A stretch of 64,000 nucleotides of DNA from Sinohyriopsis cumingii (taxonomy: Eukaryota > Mollusca > Bivalvia > Unionida > Unionidae). The stretch covers positions 75,155,244-75,219,243 of the forward strand of contig CM068827.1 in NCBI GenBank assembly GCA_028554795.2, read 5' to 3'. Of the stretch, positions 12,977 to 23,589 are shown piece by piece; position 1 is the stretch's first letter; every line of letters starts with the position of its first letter. Under the pieces are notes generated by a model. It saw nothing but the letters and a program-made list of their open reading frames with translations, searched no databases and was not told the DNA's origin. Made by a program: the position numbers and the translations under genes.

Positions 12977-13142
12977 TATTATTATTATTATTATTAGAAG
13001 TAGTAGTAGTAGTAGTAACATTAGTAGTAGCTCAGTTTTCATATTATAATTATATTATTATCATTATTTTTTATTAGTTATATTAGTAGAAGTAGCACTG
13101 CTACTACTAATAAAACTATTATTATTATTATTATTATTATTA

Positions 13143-13180
<38 letters not shown>

Positions 13181-13205
13181 TTATTATTATTATTATTATT
13201 ATTTT
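12977..13205. repeat. (ATT)n / (AGT)n compound microsatellite
   Basis: Alternating runs of ATT, AGT and TTA units, with two copies of CTCAGTTTTCATATTAT that suggest a local duplication of the microsatellite block. Confidence 0.9.
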
Positions 13206-13497
13206 CTTTTCATGATACATTCATCAATAGTAGGGCCAAGGTTCAAACACACGAATAACAACTGTTTCAAATAACAGTTTACAATGACCAATATAATTCA
13301 AGCACGAAGTTTACAATGGTCAATATGAAAATAATATATTTAGCAGTATAAAAGATTAGACACATATTTGCCTTAGTATACAGGGTATTCAAATGTTAAT
13401 GGCTTAGAACCAAATCTGCCGTCATAAGCAGATCAGGGTCCTTGATTTTCGATTGAGATTTTAAATACAAGGAATAAGATGGATTACTGACTGCCAA

Positions 13498-13498
<1 letters not shown>

Positions 13499-13539
<41 letters not shown>
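13499..13539. repeat. (CT)n microsatellite
   Basis: Pure CT dinucleotide run of about 20 units. Confidence 0.95.
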
Positions 13540-13541
<2 letters not shown>

Positions 13542-14811
13542 AAAACATAAAATACTGCATTTTAGCCAAAGAATTTTGCGTGGAGTGCCGCCATAAATAT
13601 AAGTTTTCTGTCTTTTAAAATTAACTGTTCCATATAAATTATAATCAAGCACTGACGACAACAGAAGGAAAACAAAGTCAAATTCAATTTATGTTTACTC
13701 GAAACTTCTGTTACCAAACTTGCGAGTGCTACAGGTATAAACCCAGGTTTCACTCTCGTTTTGCACACTTTTAATTATCGACTTTTCCATTAACACAAAA
13801 CGATAATGTCAAGGTGCGGTGTAACAAATTGTGAATGGTTCTATTTACTCTCATTACAATATCGGACCGGGACAGCAAACAAGGAAAACCCATTCTATTA
13901 AAACTGCATGCCTCGCAGCTTATTGATTGAAACAAGTATCGTTTCATATGTTTATAGCAATTTAGTACCTCTCACTTATTGCTTTAACGGGGTCAAAAAT
14001 TTACGGCACCAGGTCAATCAAACTAATATAATAATAGTTTAATACAGTCGCCATTGTGTCCATATCAGTTTTGGTCAACTTATTTATATTTCCTTCCTTT
14101 CTTCTTGGGATTGAAGCTGTGTAAGTTTATGTATGCCTTCTTCATAGCTAAACAACCATTCTCTTAGTTTGTCTTGAGGGGTACTCACTTCGTCTGCCCC
14201 ACATCACATTAATATATAGGATAGGCGCACCGAAGTTACCATGTGTGTACTAATATAAGTTTACATTTTAGCATTTCTGTGTGTTAACATATTTCGCAAT
14301 TTTGTTTTCAGCAAGTTCATCAAAGGGTACAGCGACATATATTGAATGCATGTTTCCCCAGTTAAATAATTCACTTAACGAGTTCTTTCATTAATAATCT
14401 GATTTTGCAACTCTGCAACATCACAGCGAAGTAAAGGCCTTGTACTCAAGGGACAGGCCCCAAAAATTTGGATAGTTTCTATCCAAGGTATTGGTATTTC
14501 ACTATACAAGATTATATATTGTTTCTACGCCGACCAGCTCGGCGGACACACACTTCTGTGAAGAACCTTAAAAAAGTTCTACATACTTCTTTCCTTTTCT
14601 TTGTTTGCTGCGATTCCTATAAAAATTTAGTCCAATGTATATCTTGTTTGCAATTTAATCTAACTAAAATTATTTGTGAAAATATGCTAACATGTGTTTT
14701 CGTAAGCCATAAACTGTTCATGTGCATAAAGCCATTGGAGTTGCTAGTCTTCACTTTTAGAGTAGAGTATTTCTTTCACGTTTTCAAGCTCTTCAGTTTC
14801 GGATTTAAGGC

Positions 14812-15098
14812 ACTGGAACGGTGGCCTAGTGGTGAGAACGTGGATCTCTGATGCGGGATATCGCGAGTTCGAGCCCGAACTGAGTCATACCAAAGACTTT
14901 AAAAAATGGTACAAACAACTGCCTCGCTAAGCGCTCAGCATTAAGAGATTCGTGCTAGGACTATTCGGCCTGGTGTCAGGATAATGTGACTGGGTGGGAC
15001 ATGGTGCTACATGTCTGCGGCATGACGCCGCATCACTCTAAACTGCCATACTGCAGACATCGTAGCGATATGACTGACATATTGTATCCAAATCACAT
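14812..15098 (+). mobile_element. tRNA-derived SINE, same family
   Basis: Shares the head (GGTGGCCTAGTGGTGAGAACG, with B-box-like GAGTTCGAGCCC), the CATACCAAAGACTTT block, the CTGCCTCGCTAAGCGCTCAG block, GGTGTCAGGATAATGTGACT, and the closing ACTGCAGACATCGTAGCGAT with the copy at 9684. It has no long CA tail and the last block is shortened. Confidence 0.85.
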
Positions 15099-15368
15099 CA
15101 TAATACATCACTTCGGATTCAAGTAGTTTGTGCATTTACTGTGCAATCCCATTAGTGGAGTATTAAGAGTAAATGACGTCCGGGGTGAAGATGAAGGCCC
15201 AAAGGGATTTTGGCGCTCGTTGACTTGGCGTACACCCCACACCCCACCCCCACGTTAGTACGCTAATGAATCCCATAATGCTTAAAAAAGGGCCAGGTAT
15301 TGAAAAACACCGAGTTGTTGAAGTTTGCTTGTTACGAGCAGTATCTTTTTCATCCGCATCCACACATA

Positions 15369-15396
15369 AACACACACACACACACACACACACACT
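15369..15396. repeat. (CA)n microsatellite
   Basis: Short CA run. The C-rich block before it (ACCCCACACCCCACCCCC, around 15234-15252) is low-complexity. Confidence 0.9.
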
Positions 15397-16156
15397 GTGA
15401 GGCAAATGAATATAGCCTAATTTGGAGTGCAAAGCAATTTATAGGCCGCAATTACCCCATGACCTTTTAACGCGAGAACGGAGGTGGAGAAACTTTAGTA
15501 TTATGTTTGTAGAATTTAGGTAAACATCCTGCGGAGCCGAGATATAGCTGTGTGGAGGTAACGAAGAATGTTCAGGCTAACCACATAGTCAACATTTAGC
15601 TTTCTAATTATAGTAAGCCCTTGAATCTCCTGCCCACTCTAGTCACATGATCGATAACATTTATGTGCATTATATTAGTAGCACGTATCACATTGAAGTA
15701 CATGTAACCTATTATCAGGCTCCATTAGTCCGCCTTCCTCTCCTTTCTTGTAGCGTAAGTTACGCAATGTGCAGTACATGGTTTGATTTCATTAATAATC
15801 ATTAGGTGCCAGCAAACACTAATTATCAGCTAATTTGTTTTTCATCACATACCTTGCCTTACATTTTAGAAGTCATTTTGGCATTTACAATTTCTTATAA
15901 TGATAAATGTTACCAATGTTGGTTGTATCTGAAGACAAATGTGCATACTGCAGAAAGATCATCAGCAGTATTAGTAGCAGTAGTAGTGGTAGCAGTAGCA
16001 AGTATTCTTGTTGTTGTGAATGTTACTGACAATTGTGGCAGATATAATCAATTATTGATGCTTTAGTATTTCACACAAACATTAGCGAGTCATGTTAGAC
16101 CCTTCAAACGCAACTTTCTGCAATTACAATTACGTGAATGTAGAACAGGCTCAGTA

Positions 16157-16159
<3 letters not shown>

Positions 16160-16201
<42 letters not shown>
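16160..16201. repeat. (CT)n microsatellite
   Basis: Pure CT run of about 21 units just before the SINE-like piece at 16230. Confidence 0.95.
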
Positions 16202-16203
<2 letters not shown>

Positions 16204-16229
16204 ATGTAGCAGAGGCAACAGATGAAGAC

Positions 16230-16365
16230 AGAATCTGCAGATGCCCAGGAGCAGTCAGCTGCATTCGCGACCGTATGGTGCTGGTTCGAATCCCACCATT
16301 GGGATCAGTCAGGTCGGATACCGTAGAGTGTACTTGGGCAAGGCACCTTGTTCCAGTTATCTTTG
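16230..16365 (+). mobile_element. Possible V-SINE-type fragment
   Basis: Contains a B-box-like GGTTCGAATCCC and, 50 bases on, ACTTGGGCAAGGCACCTTG, which resembles the conserved central domain of V-SINEs (TTGAGCAAGGCACTT-type). V-SINE superfamily elements are known from molluscs (RUDI). The assignment rests on two short matches only. Confidence 0.4.
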
Positions 16366-16369
16366 GCAC

Positions 16370-16840
16370 TAAATGAGGAAAAGAAGTTATATAATAAAGA
16401 AGCGAAGAAGGGCGAGAGGAAAGTTAAGTGGCAACTTGCTGACAAACATAACACGGATGCAGAAAAAGCTGAACAAAGGACACGAGGACCCTCTACAACA
16501 TAATACGGTAACTACCACAAAGGAAAACCAACACAGACTATCGTTTACGCAGCAAGGATCGGAAGCTGAACTAGCAGAACAGCTCTACAGCTTGTTCTGG
16601 GTCACACCTGTGAAAACCCACCCATCACAGAAGAGGGAGAAGATCTGGGTATCAACATATGCAACAAAACTAAGGAAGAGATCATAGTGGCAATCAGGAA
16701 AATCAAGAGTGGTACAGTCCCTGGTAACATACATACCCCCACCAGAAGCCTAAAAAGTAGATGCCACATTTACAGCAGACACCTTGATTGACCTTCTACA
16801 GGAAATATTTGAGAAAAGGGTGTGCATTTATATATTTGCA
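16370..16840 (+). mobile_element. RTE-like LINE fragment, start of the reverse transcriptase region
   Basis: Protein-like pieces in more than one frame: KKGERKVKWQLADKHNTDAE, then GHTCENPPITEEGEDLGINI, then TKEEIIVAIRKIKSGTVPG and LLQEIFEKR. The EEIxxAIxKIKSGxxPG motif is the linker just ahead of the reverse transcriptase fingers in RTE-type and related LINEs. Frame changes and the lack of catalytic motifs make it a dead fragment. It lies on the same strand as the calpain gene. Confidence 0.65.
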
Positions 16841-17786
16841 AATCCATATGGATCATCGATATATTAGGAGTTATTTTCTCAAGTTAAAATATTTACATTA
16901 AATTGTATTAAAGAAATTATCGGATCCGTTATTCCCTCCTGTAATGATTTGTGTCACCTGTAATAAGACCATTGGTTCCTGCTTATGTTAGCATACTAAT
17001 TCTTGGAGCTACTTTAAACCATATCATTGTCAGCTTCCTTGTTGGTTTTGACCCTTTATTATTAATATTTGTATTATTGCTATTATCATTTCTATTAGTA
17101 GTAGCAGTGGCAGAATAACCTCTTCTTTGTGATAGCATTTTTAGCCGGTCTTTTCCCATGGGATCAGAGCACTTGTGGTGACCTTAGATCTCACTGACCT
17201 TCAGCGATATTTTTCCTGTTTAATGGCGTTCGGCTTCCTGTAGTAAGTTCGTGTTGCTTCTCCTAGCCGACGTTGGTCTGGGCTGAAATGTTTAATATGC
17301 CCTTATATCACACCGTCCAGTGTGTTGTGTCCCACTGCGATCCTCCTGGCAGATGAGTCAGTCAGACACTGTTCCTAACGCCTTCTTGCTGTATCCTTCC
17401 TTGATGGTATATTAGTCGTAATTCTCCTAGAAGAACTGGCACGTATTCTTTAGCCATACCGCTGTACTGAGTTACTAATACTTGTTGAAGTGAGAGTTCT
17501 CTGGTACTAATTTGTATGCTATGCAGGTTAGGTTTTTGTCCTCATGCACTGTGTTTGTCCTACTGTTCTAGACATCCTGTTGTCAGTCTGTTTATTAAAA
17601 ATCCAAAAGGAAAGTTGCCTTGTTTGTTCTCCACCAGTTTAGTTGGTTTGCTGTCGTCTGTGCGCCCAAGCCCATATTTCTCAAAACAGCTTGCCGTGAC
17701 TGGCTACGAATAGTTTGTCGCAACAATTATTTTTGTGCTGAAAATAGGATTGATTGCCAACATTTATAGTCACACTTCTCTTTGTT

Positions 17787-17810
17787 ATTATATTATTATT
17801 ATTATTATTA

Positions 17811-17856
<46 letters not shown>
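17787..17856. repeat. (TTA)n microsatellite abutting a splice acceptor
   Basis: The trinucleotide run ends only eight bases before the first base of calpain exon C, so the acceptor (TTATCGTGGCAG) takes most of its T-rich tract from the microsatellite. Repeat-length change here could alter splicing; that is inference. Confidence 0.95.
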
Positions 17857-17864
17857 CGTGGCAG

Positions 17865-18028
17865 GACAAAGAGGGAAGTGATGAGAAGGAAAGGAATGGA
17901 ATGGTGTCAAATCATTCTTACGTCATCACTGGTGTAGAGGAGATACAATATCTAGAGTCCACGGAAAAATTAATCAGGGTCCGAAACCCCTGGGGAGACA
18001 CGGAATGGAAGGGGCCGTGGTGTGATGG
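17865..18028 (+). CDS. Calpain, exon C (catalytic His and Asn)
   Basis: Encodes [17 protein letters not shown], equivalent to the family's GLVKGHAYSVTGAEEV; the catalytic His codon is at 17913-17915. It then encodes [17 protein letters not shown], equivalent to LIRIRNPWGEVEWTGxW; the catalytic Asn codon is at 17985-17987. With both residues and the Trp after Asn-Pro kept, the enzyme is probably active if the upstream Cys is intact. The acceptor is CGTGGCAG and the donor GG|GTAAGT, closing with two bases of a Gly codon that the first base at 23417 completes. Confidence 0.95.
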
Positions 18029-19878
18029 GTAAGTACAACAGGTGTTGTAATGTGGAGGGACGGATGTCTCTGCAGAAATCATAAAACTTTTATATTTTCA
18101 AAGTATAGAAGAAATGTCTAAGCCTTCGAAATACTAATTGTTAATATTCGATATTTATGCAAATATTGGGGATGCGGGTTTTAGTGCGGCTTAAATGAAA
18201 GGCTTCTCACATGCTATTATGCATACATTGATAATATATATTTATATAAATATGTGTTTTGTACAGTTTGAGAAAGGTTTTTAAGACGATTACGGTTTCA
18301 TGCTTGCTGGACACAAACGTTTATTGCATGGTGTACACGAGTTATCAGTCTCCTTGTCCCTTCACCCACTAACTTGTATAATGTTAGTAGCACTGATGGA
18401 ATAACCGTATGTTTAACTGTCAATGCCATATATACAATACTTGTGTCCCTGTCAATTCTAAAACTAAAGATACTAAAATGAAACAATCTTATCACTAAAT
18501 GCTTGCACAGACTTTGACCCAGTGTGTCCCCAAGCATGACGCATAAGATGGATATAGACGTTACTTGTGAATACGTGAACAACGCGAAAGGTGTGCCTGT
18601 CATAGTATGATTAGATAGGTGTCTATATTGCTTGTTAACACACTTCTATGCTGCAGAGGTCAAGAAGCAGCAATTACACATTAAGAGAAAGACGCAATGC
18701 CTACTGTAGTCTCAATGAGGTCAGTGACAACCACTTATAGGCCTAATTGATGCATACAATGTACCTGTGTGGAACAGTATTCGTTTCAAGCTCAACCTGC
18801 TATTTCAACAAGCAGACGCAGTCGAAATAGACACATACATTACTAATACAGATATCATCAGGAAGACCATATTATGTTGTTTTTTTTTTTGTTTGTTTTT
18901 TTTTTTTTTGTTTTTTTTTTTGTTGTTGGTATCTTTGATAGAATTTGTAAAATCAAAAATACGTTCTAAATCTGTATTCACCTATTTAATCAAAATTAGA
19001 TCATAAAAATACATTTAAGTTACACATGGATGAGGGCACCCACTGCATCATTATGAAAAACTGTTTCGAGAGATAAGACCACAAAGCAACACAATTTTGC
19101 ATACATGCTTTATGCAATATGGTTCAGATTTTCGGGGACTTTTTATTTAAGGTTTCTATTTTTAAAATCAACTTGAATGAGCAGAAAATACCTTCTAGGT
19201 TTTTCACAGATATCTCTATTTTAGTAATGCTACATGAAATTTTGGCATACACTTTAATGGAAATCACCAACAGAATATTTTCTTCATTGCGCAGATGCGC
19301 AAAACATCTGAAGGTATCACGGTACCAATTGTTTTTCCATAGACCTTAATGCTAATGTTTGGAGAAATAAATATATTTTCTATCCTACTTTAGCGTGCAT
19401 GTCACACACTTTTCTAGAGAGCAGTGTTAGACTGTCAATTTGACAAGGACAAAACCAGGTACTCCATTGCATTTAAGAGAGATAAACTCTGCTGGAACTA
19501 GACAGGGGTAAGAGTTATTTAGTCACAACAGACACAGTTTCAGACATGTGTACCACATTTTAAAAAAATCATAAAAAATACAAAATATAATCTAGGTAGG
19601 AATTAACATAATCTCACATGTTGCCAGGAGGCACAACTTTTTTTTAAGCCTAACAGAAAGTACAAGTCTTACATAATGCACCAATCACAGCTAGTTTTGC
19701 TGTTTATTTCGAAATACAATGTTCCCTACACCTTAAGCCACGCCCACCTGGACTTGCGCAATTGGTACCGTTATACCTGAAACAAAGCATGGTTCTTGAA
19801 ATCCCTTGCTATAAGAACGCCACCTTGCCACAGACAAGATATATGTATGAGTTCCGGTCAGACTGTTGGTTAATTAGG

Positions 19879-20030
<152 letters not shown>

Positions 20031-20272
20031 TTTCTCACCGGAGATATTTCATCGTGTCGTGTAGTACCACAAACATGTTTTAAACAATGTTAAAGCCACG
20101 AAATAAATTACATAGTTTCTGTAACACAAGATGAAATATACCCGGCATTAGGAAACAGTTATTTCTATTATATACCAAACTTGCTCTATAATCGACCTTA
20201 GAAGGTGAAACTTACTCTTCGGCAGAACAAGCTCACCTCCACCCCTTTCTCTTAAATTAGCATCGCTTTCAT

Positions 20273-20779
20273 AGCCTGATCATATAAATTACTTGACTTA
20301 AGAAAGCGATAGGATAAGGTTGACCTTCTACGTCGCAGTAAATTACATTTGACCCTATCAGAAAACAATGTAAGTCCGACTGAGCAATGCATCACGGCCG
20401 GTTTGTCGTTGTTGTCAAGGAAGTAAGGGCAAATAACTGGAGAGAGACGCGATCGGCGTCTGGTCAAATTTCCTTTTCAACGATTAATTTCCATGCCTGA
20501 AATTTATATGTATTTATTTATTCTAGTTCGCACTTGACTTAGCCTGATCATATAAATTACTTGACTTAAGAAAGCGATAGGATAAGGTTGACCTTCTCCG
20601 TCGCAGTAAATTACATTTGACCCTATCAGCAACGCATCACGTCCGGTTTGTCGTTGTTGTCAAGGAAGTAAGGGCAAATAACTGGAGAGAGACGTTATCG
20701 GCGTCTGGTCAAATTTCCTTTTCAGCGACTAATTTCCATGCCTGAAATTTATGTGTATTTATTTATTCTAGCTCGCAAA
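20273..20779. repeat. Two-unit tandem duplication of about 240-260 bases
   Basis: Unit 1 begins AGCCTGATCATATAAATTAC at 20273 and unit 2 begins identically at 20541. Both continue through GCGATAGGATAAGGTTGACC, TTGTCGTTGTTGTCAAGGAA and ATTTATTTATTCTAG. Unit 2 lacks roughly 30 bases around the AATGTAAGTCCGACTGAG segment of unit 1 and has a handful of substitutions, so the duplication is fairly recent. Neither unit looks coding. Confidence 0.93.
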
Positions 20780-20844
20780 GTGCTTGTTTGTGCTTTTGAT
20801 GGGCCAACTTTTGTAGGCACACACAATCAAGCGTCGCATTGCAT

Positions 20845-20910
20845 GATGAAAAATGTTATATTTTCACAAGTCGAACTATAAAGATATATATTTCACATGT
20901 GAAAATATAA
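20845..20910. repeat. Inverted repeat around a TCACATGTGA palindrome
   Basis: TTATATTTTCACA and TGTGAAAATATAA form 13-base arms. A related block with ATTTCACTCGTGAAAT and TTTTCGCC lies near 25815-25895, which suggests a dispersed palindromic repeat. Confidence 0.6.
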
Positions 20911-21232
20911 GAATGAAAAAAAGGAAAATAATTTCGCCAACAGGTCGATATATTTCACACATAAATATATAATAAACACACACATCAAGACTACATTGGC
21001 TGCTATTTCTATTTATCTACCTGACACTAATCGCGAGGTCAGGATAATATTCTCTCCTATTATCAGTAAATGGAGGCGAAGAACAAAAAGCAATAGGATA
21101 GTAATCCGTGTCCTTAGTTATTTATATTCATTTACAATATCGTTCTTCTTTCCCTTACACTTTGTGTAATTTTTCAACTGTTCCTTGATCACTCAAACGT
21201 GTTGTCATCTGAGCAGTCTTTTGGCTTTTCTA

Positions 21233-22345
21233 TCTACTACCAATTGTATCGGCATTTGTGTTGTATATCTACTACCAATTGTATCGTCATTTGTGTTGTA
21301 TATCTACTACCAACTGTATCGTCTTTTGTGTTGTATATTATACTACCATTTGTGTCGTCTTTTGTATTGTATATCTATTAGCAATTATATCGTCTTTTAT
21401 GTTGTATATTGTTATGTATATTTGATTGAATTTAATTGTTTGTAAGTTTTAAAACCTTTCTATATTTTTATTTCATTATATGTCAAAATAATGTAGTTCT
21501 GTTTATTAGGAACTCGTATTTTTTCCAGAAAATATTTTGACATTGACTGTTCATGTTAATAACACATAAGGTTGAACTGGTTCTCGACCTTAATTCAAAA
21601 TTAGTAACAACTACGTGAACAAGATATTTTTTTTAAAAAAATTATTTTAGTGTGGGACTTATAAGTGTAAGATCGAGGCTGTATTGAATACGTGACCCTA
21701 GACTTGTAAATAGTTTTTAGTGAAGTAAGCAACTTTTATTCTCGGAGTTAAATGATTGGTTCTTATCAAGGGCATATATGGGCTACGTGATTTTTAGATA
21801 TATGTAAACATGATCACGTGACCCTTAATCGGGACATAAATTCAAGTTTTAAATCATCGTTTTCGAGAACTAATCAGAGCTGCGCTTTTACACTGGAAAG
21901 TGTTTGTTGTGTCAGTTTGAGTTATTTCGAATTATTTGGATTCAAAAGATTAATTCTTTCTTTTTTCCCTGGAAATATACGTGTGCTCATACACAATTCT
22001 TGAACAAAGACATTTCTTAATTCTATTTGGATTCTTAAACGGGAGGATTATTTATTGTGTTTTACAAGGAACTGTAGACGACCACACTCAACCAGATACA
22101 GCATACGTCGTCGCCTTCGATCTTGGATTCTTCGTCTGGACTCGAACTTGAAATCATTAAAACATTTTATTATTAAGACTTCAAAATTTTATTCGTGGAT
22201 TATTCTTGGATTATTTTTGGATTTGATTCGTCTATGTGTTGCATATCTACTATCATCTGTATCGTCGTTTTTGTCGTATATCCACTATGAATTGAATCGT
22301 CATTTGTGTTGTATATCTACTATCAATCGTATCATCGTTTGTGTT
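21233..22345. repeat. 35-base tandem array interrupted by an LTR fragment
   Basis: Units close to CAATTGTATCGTCATTTGTG followed by TTGTATATCTACTAC run from 21233 to 21409 and resume from about 22230 to 22345. The intervening 820 bases match the LTR family described below. The open frames across the array arise from the repeat. Confidence 0.85.
21410..22229 (+). mobile_element. Partial solo LTR of the Gmr1-like family
   Basis: Begins TGTTATGTATATTTGATTGA, like the starts of the LTRs at 32836 and (inverted) 40462. It keeps the family blocks CGACCTTAATTCAAAATTAG, GTGACCCT, GACTTGTAAATAG, GGAAATATACGTGTGCTCAT and TTCGTGGATTATT. It stops after GGATTTGATTC, short of the family's 3' end. It is a fossil with no internal coding region. 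Confidence 0.85.
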
Positions 22346-22542
22346 GTACATCTTTATTTAAACCATATTTATATGAGACACTTTTTCAAATATAATTACA
22401 AACATGCGATTTGGGTAATTCAGTAGAAAGCATAAGCTGATTAGCACTGTCTCTCCAACAAGAAAGAAAATACAACATCAAAAGATTTATATGCCGGTAC
22501 CAATGGTTTTACGGAAGTTATGAGCATGATTTTTGCATTTCA

Positions 22543-22685
<143 letters not shown>

Positions 22686-23416
22686 TTTATGTAGTTTGTG
22701 ACAGTTGTTTTCTGCAGTGTATCAAGCAAAAATTAACGTTAATAAAGTTCATATGTAAGATGATATTAGACTGTCAGGAAGCACAAATGCAAAACCTTAT
22801 AATCCTTGTATCCCCCATCTGCTCTAACAATCGAGTACGCAAGCGAGTAAAAGGTCCCAATTTAATTTCGCTACACACCCCACAATTTACTTTTCGAATT
22901 GAGATTTTTATAATTCCTTTGTCATTGCTTGGTTGGTAAAAGCGATTTTTCAAATAACTTTCAGTAGGCACAAGAGATTAAAATACATCAATATTATATT
23001 GGATATTTCTTTAAAGATTGGGGCATTTCTCAAATCTTCTTTCGTCAAAGTATTACACTTTATAACCAGAAAGTGTTTGTGGATCTTTTATTTTTTTACC
23101 TCTGACGTAGATGCGGATATTGTCTGAATTATCAAAAGCATGATAATCTTAAATCTCAACGAAGAGAAATGTTGAGAATTTTAATGAAACTTGGGCGAGT
23201 TTATGCAACGAAAAGGCGCTAAAAGGACGGGAAAGCATTGTACTACTTCTTCATCTATATACCAATATAGTGTCAAATATTATATTAAATTCCCACATTT
23301 ATATCGCGATTCCCTTTCTTGGTATAATGAAATGATTTTGATTTGTTATCAGATTAGTGCGAGACTGCGCATCGTGAGCTATGCTTAAGTTCATATAAAC
23401 TAATATATACTTGTAG

Positions 23417-23589
23417 GTCAGAGGAGTGGAAACACGTGACTGATGACGTCAAACGGCACCTGGAACTTACACCACAAGATGACGGAGAATTCTGGATGTG
23501 TTTTCGTCACTTCTGTCTTGAGTATTGCAACATGATCATTTGCAACCTTTCCCCAGACTTTGACCATGACGGTATCAGCGATAAAGCCG
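23417..23589 (+). CDS. Calpain, exon D (end of protease core)
   Basis: Encodes SEEWKHVTDD, then PQDDGEFWMCFRHFCLEY, then MIICNLSPDFDHDG. The DGEFWM-x-F-x-x-F and ICNLxPD signatures are the calpain core's closing strand and the hinge to domain III. The acceptor is ATACTTGTAG. Two donors fit the required phase 1: after 23571 (ACG|GTATCA) and after 23589 (CCG|GTTCGT), which differ by six residues. I give the longer version; the choice cannot be made from sequence alone. Confidence 0.92.

Larger units (their letters stand above)
5103..17864 (+). other. Calpain intron B-C, 12.8 kb
   Basis: Large intron packed with transposon relics: a foldback element (5526), two SINEs (9684, 14812), a LINE 3' scrap (10130), a V-SINE-like piece and RTE-like LINE scrap (16230-16840), and many microsatellites. 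GC-richer patches at about 6860-7330 and 17140-17700 hold no frame that I recognise. The rest is AT-rich with nothing identifiable. Confidence 0.85.

Noticed and set aside
21233-22345. CRISPR-like regular array
   Set aside because: Units are contiguous tandem copies without unique spacers, in a eukaryotic intron.
22055-22426. Open frames with RNCRRPHSTRYSI-type text here and near 42281
   Set aside because: Both lie inside LTR copies of the same family and have no known product.
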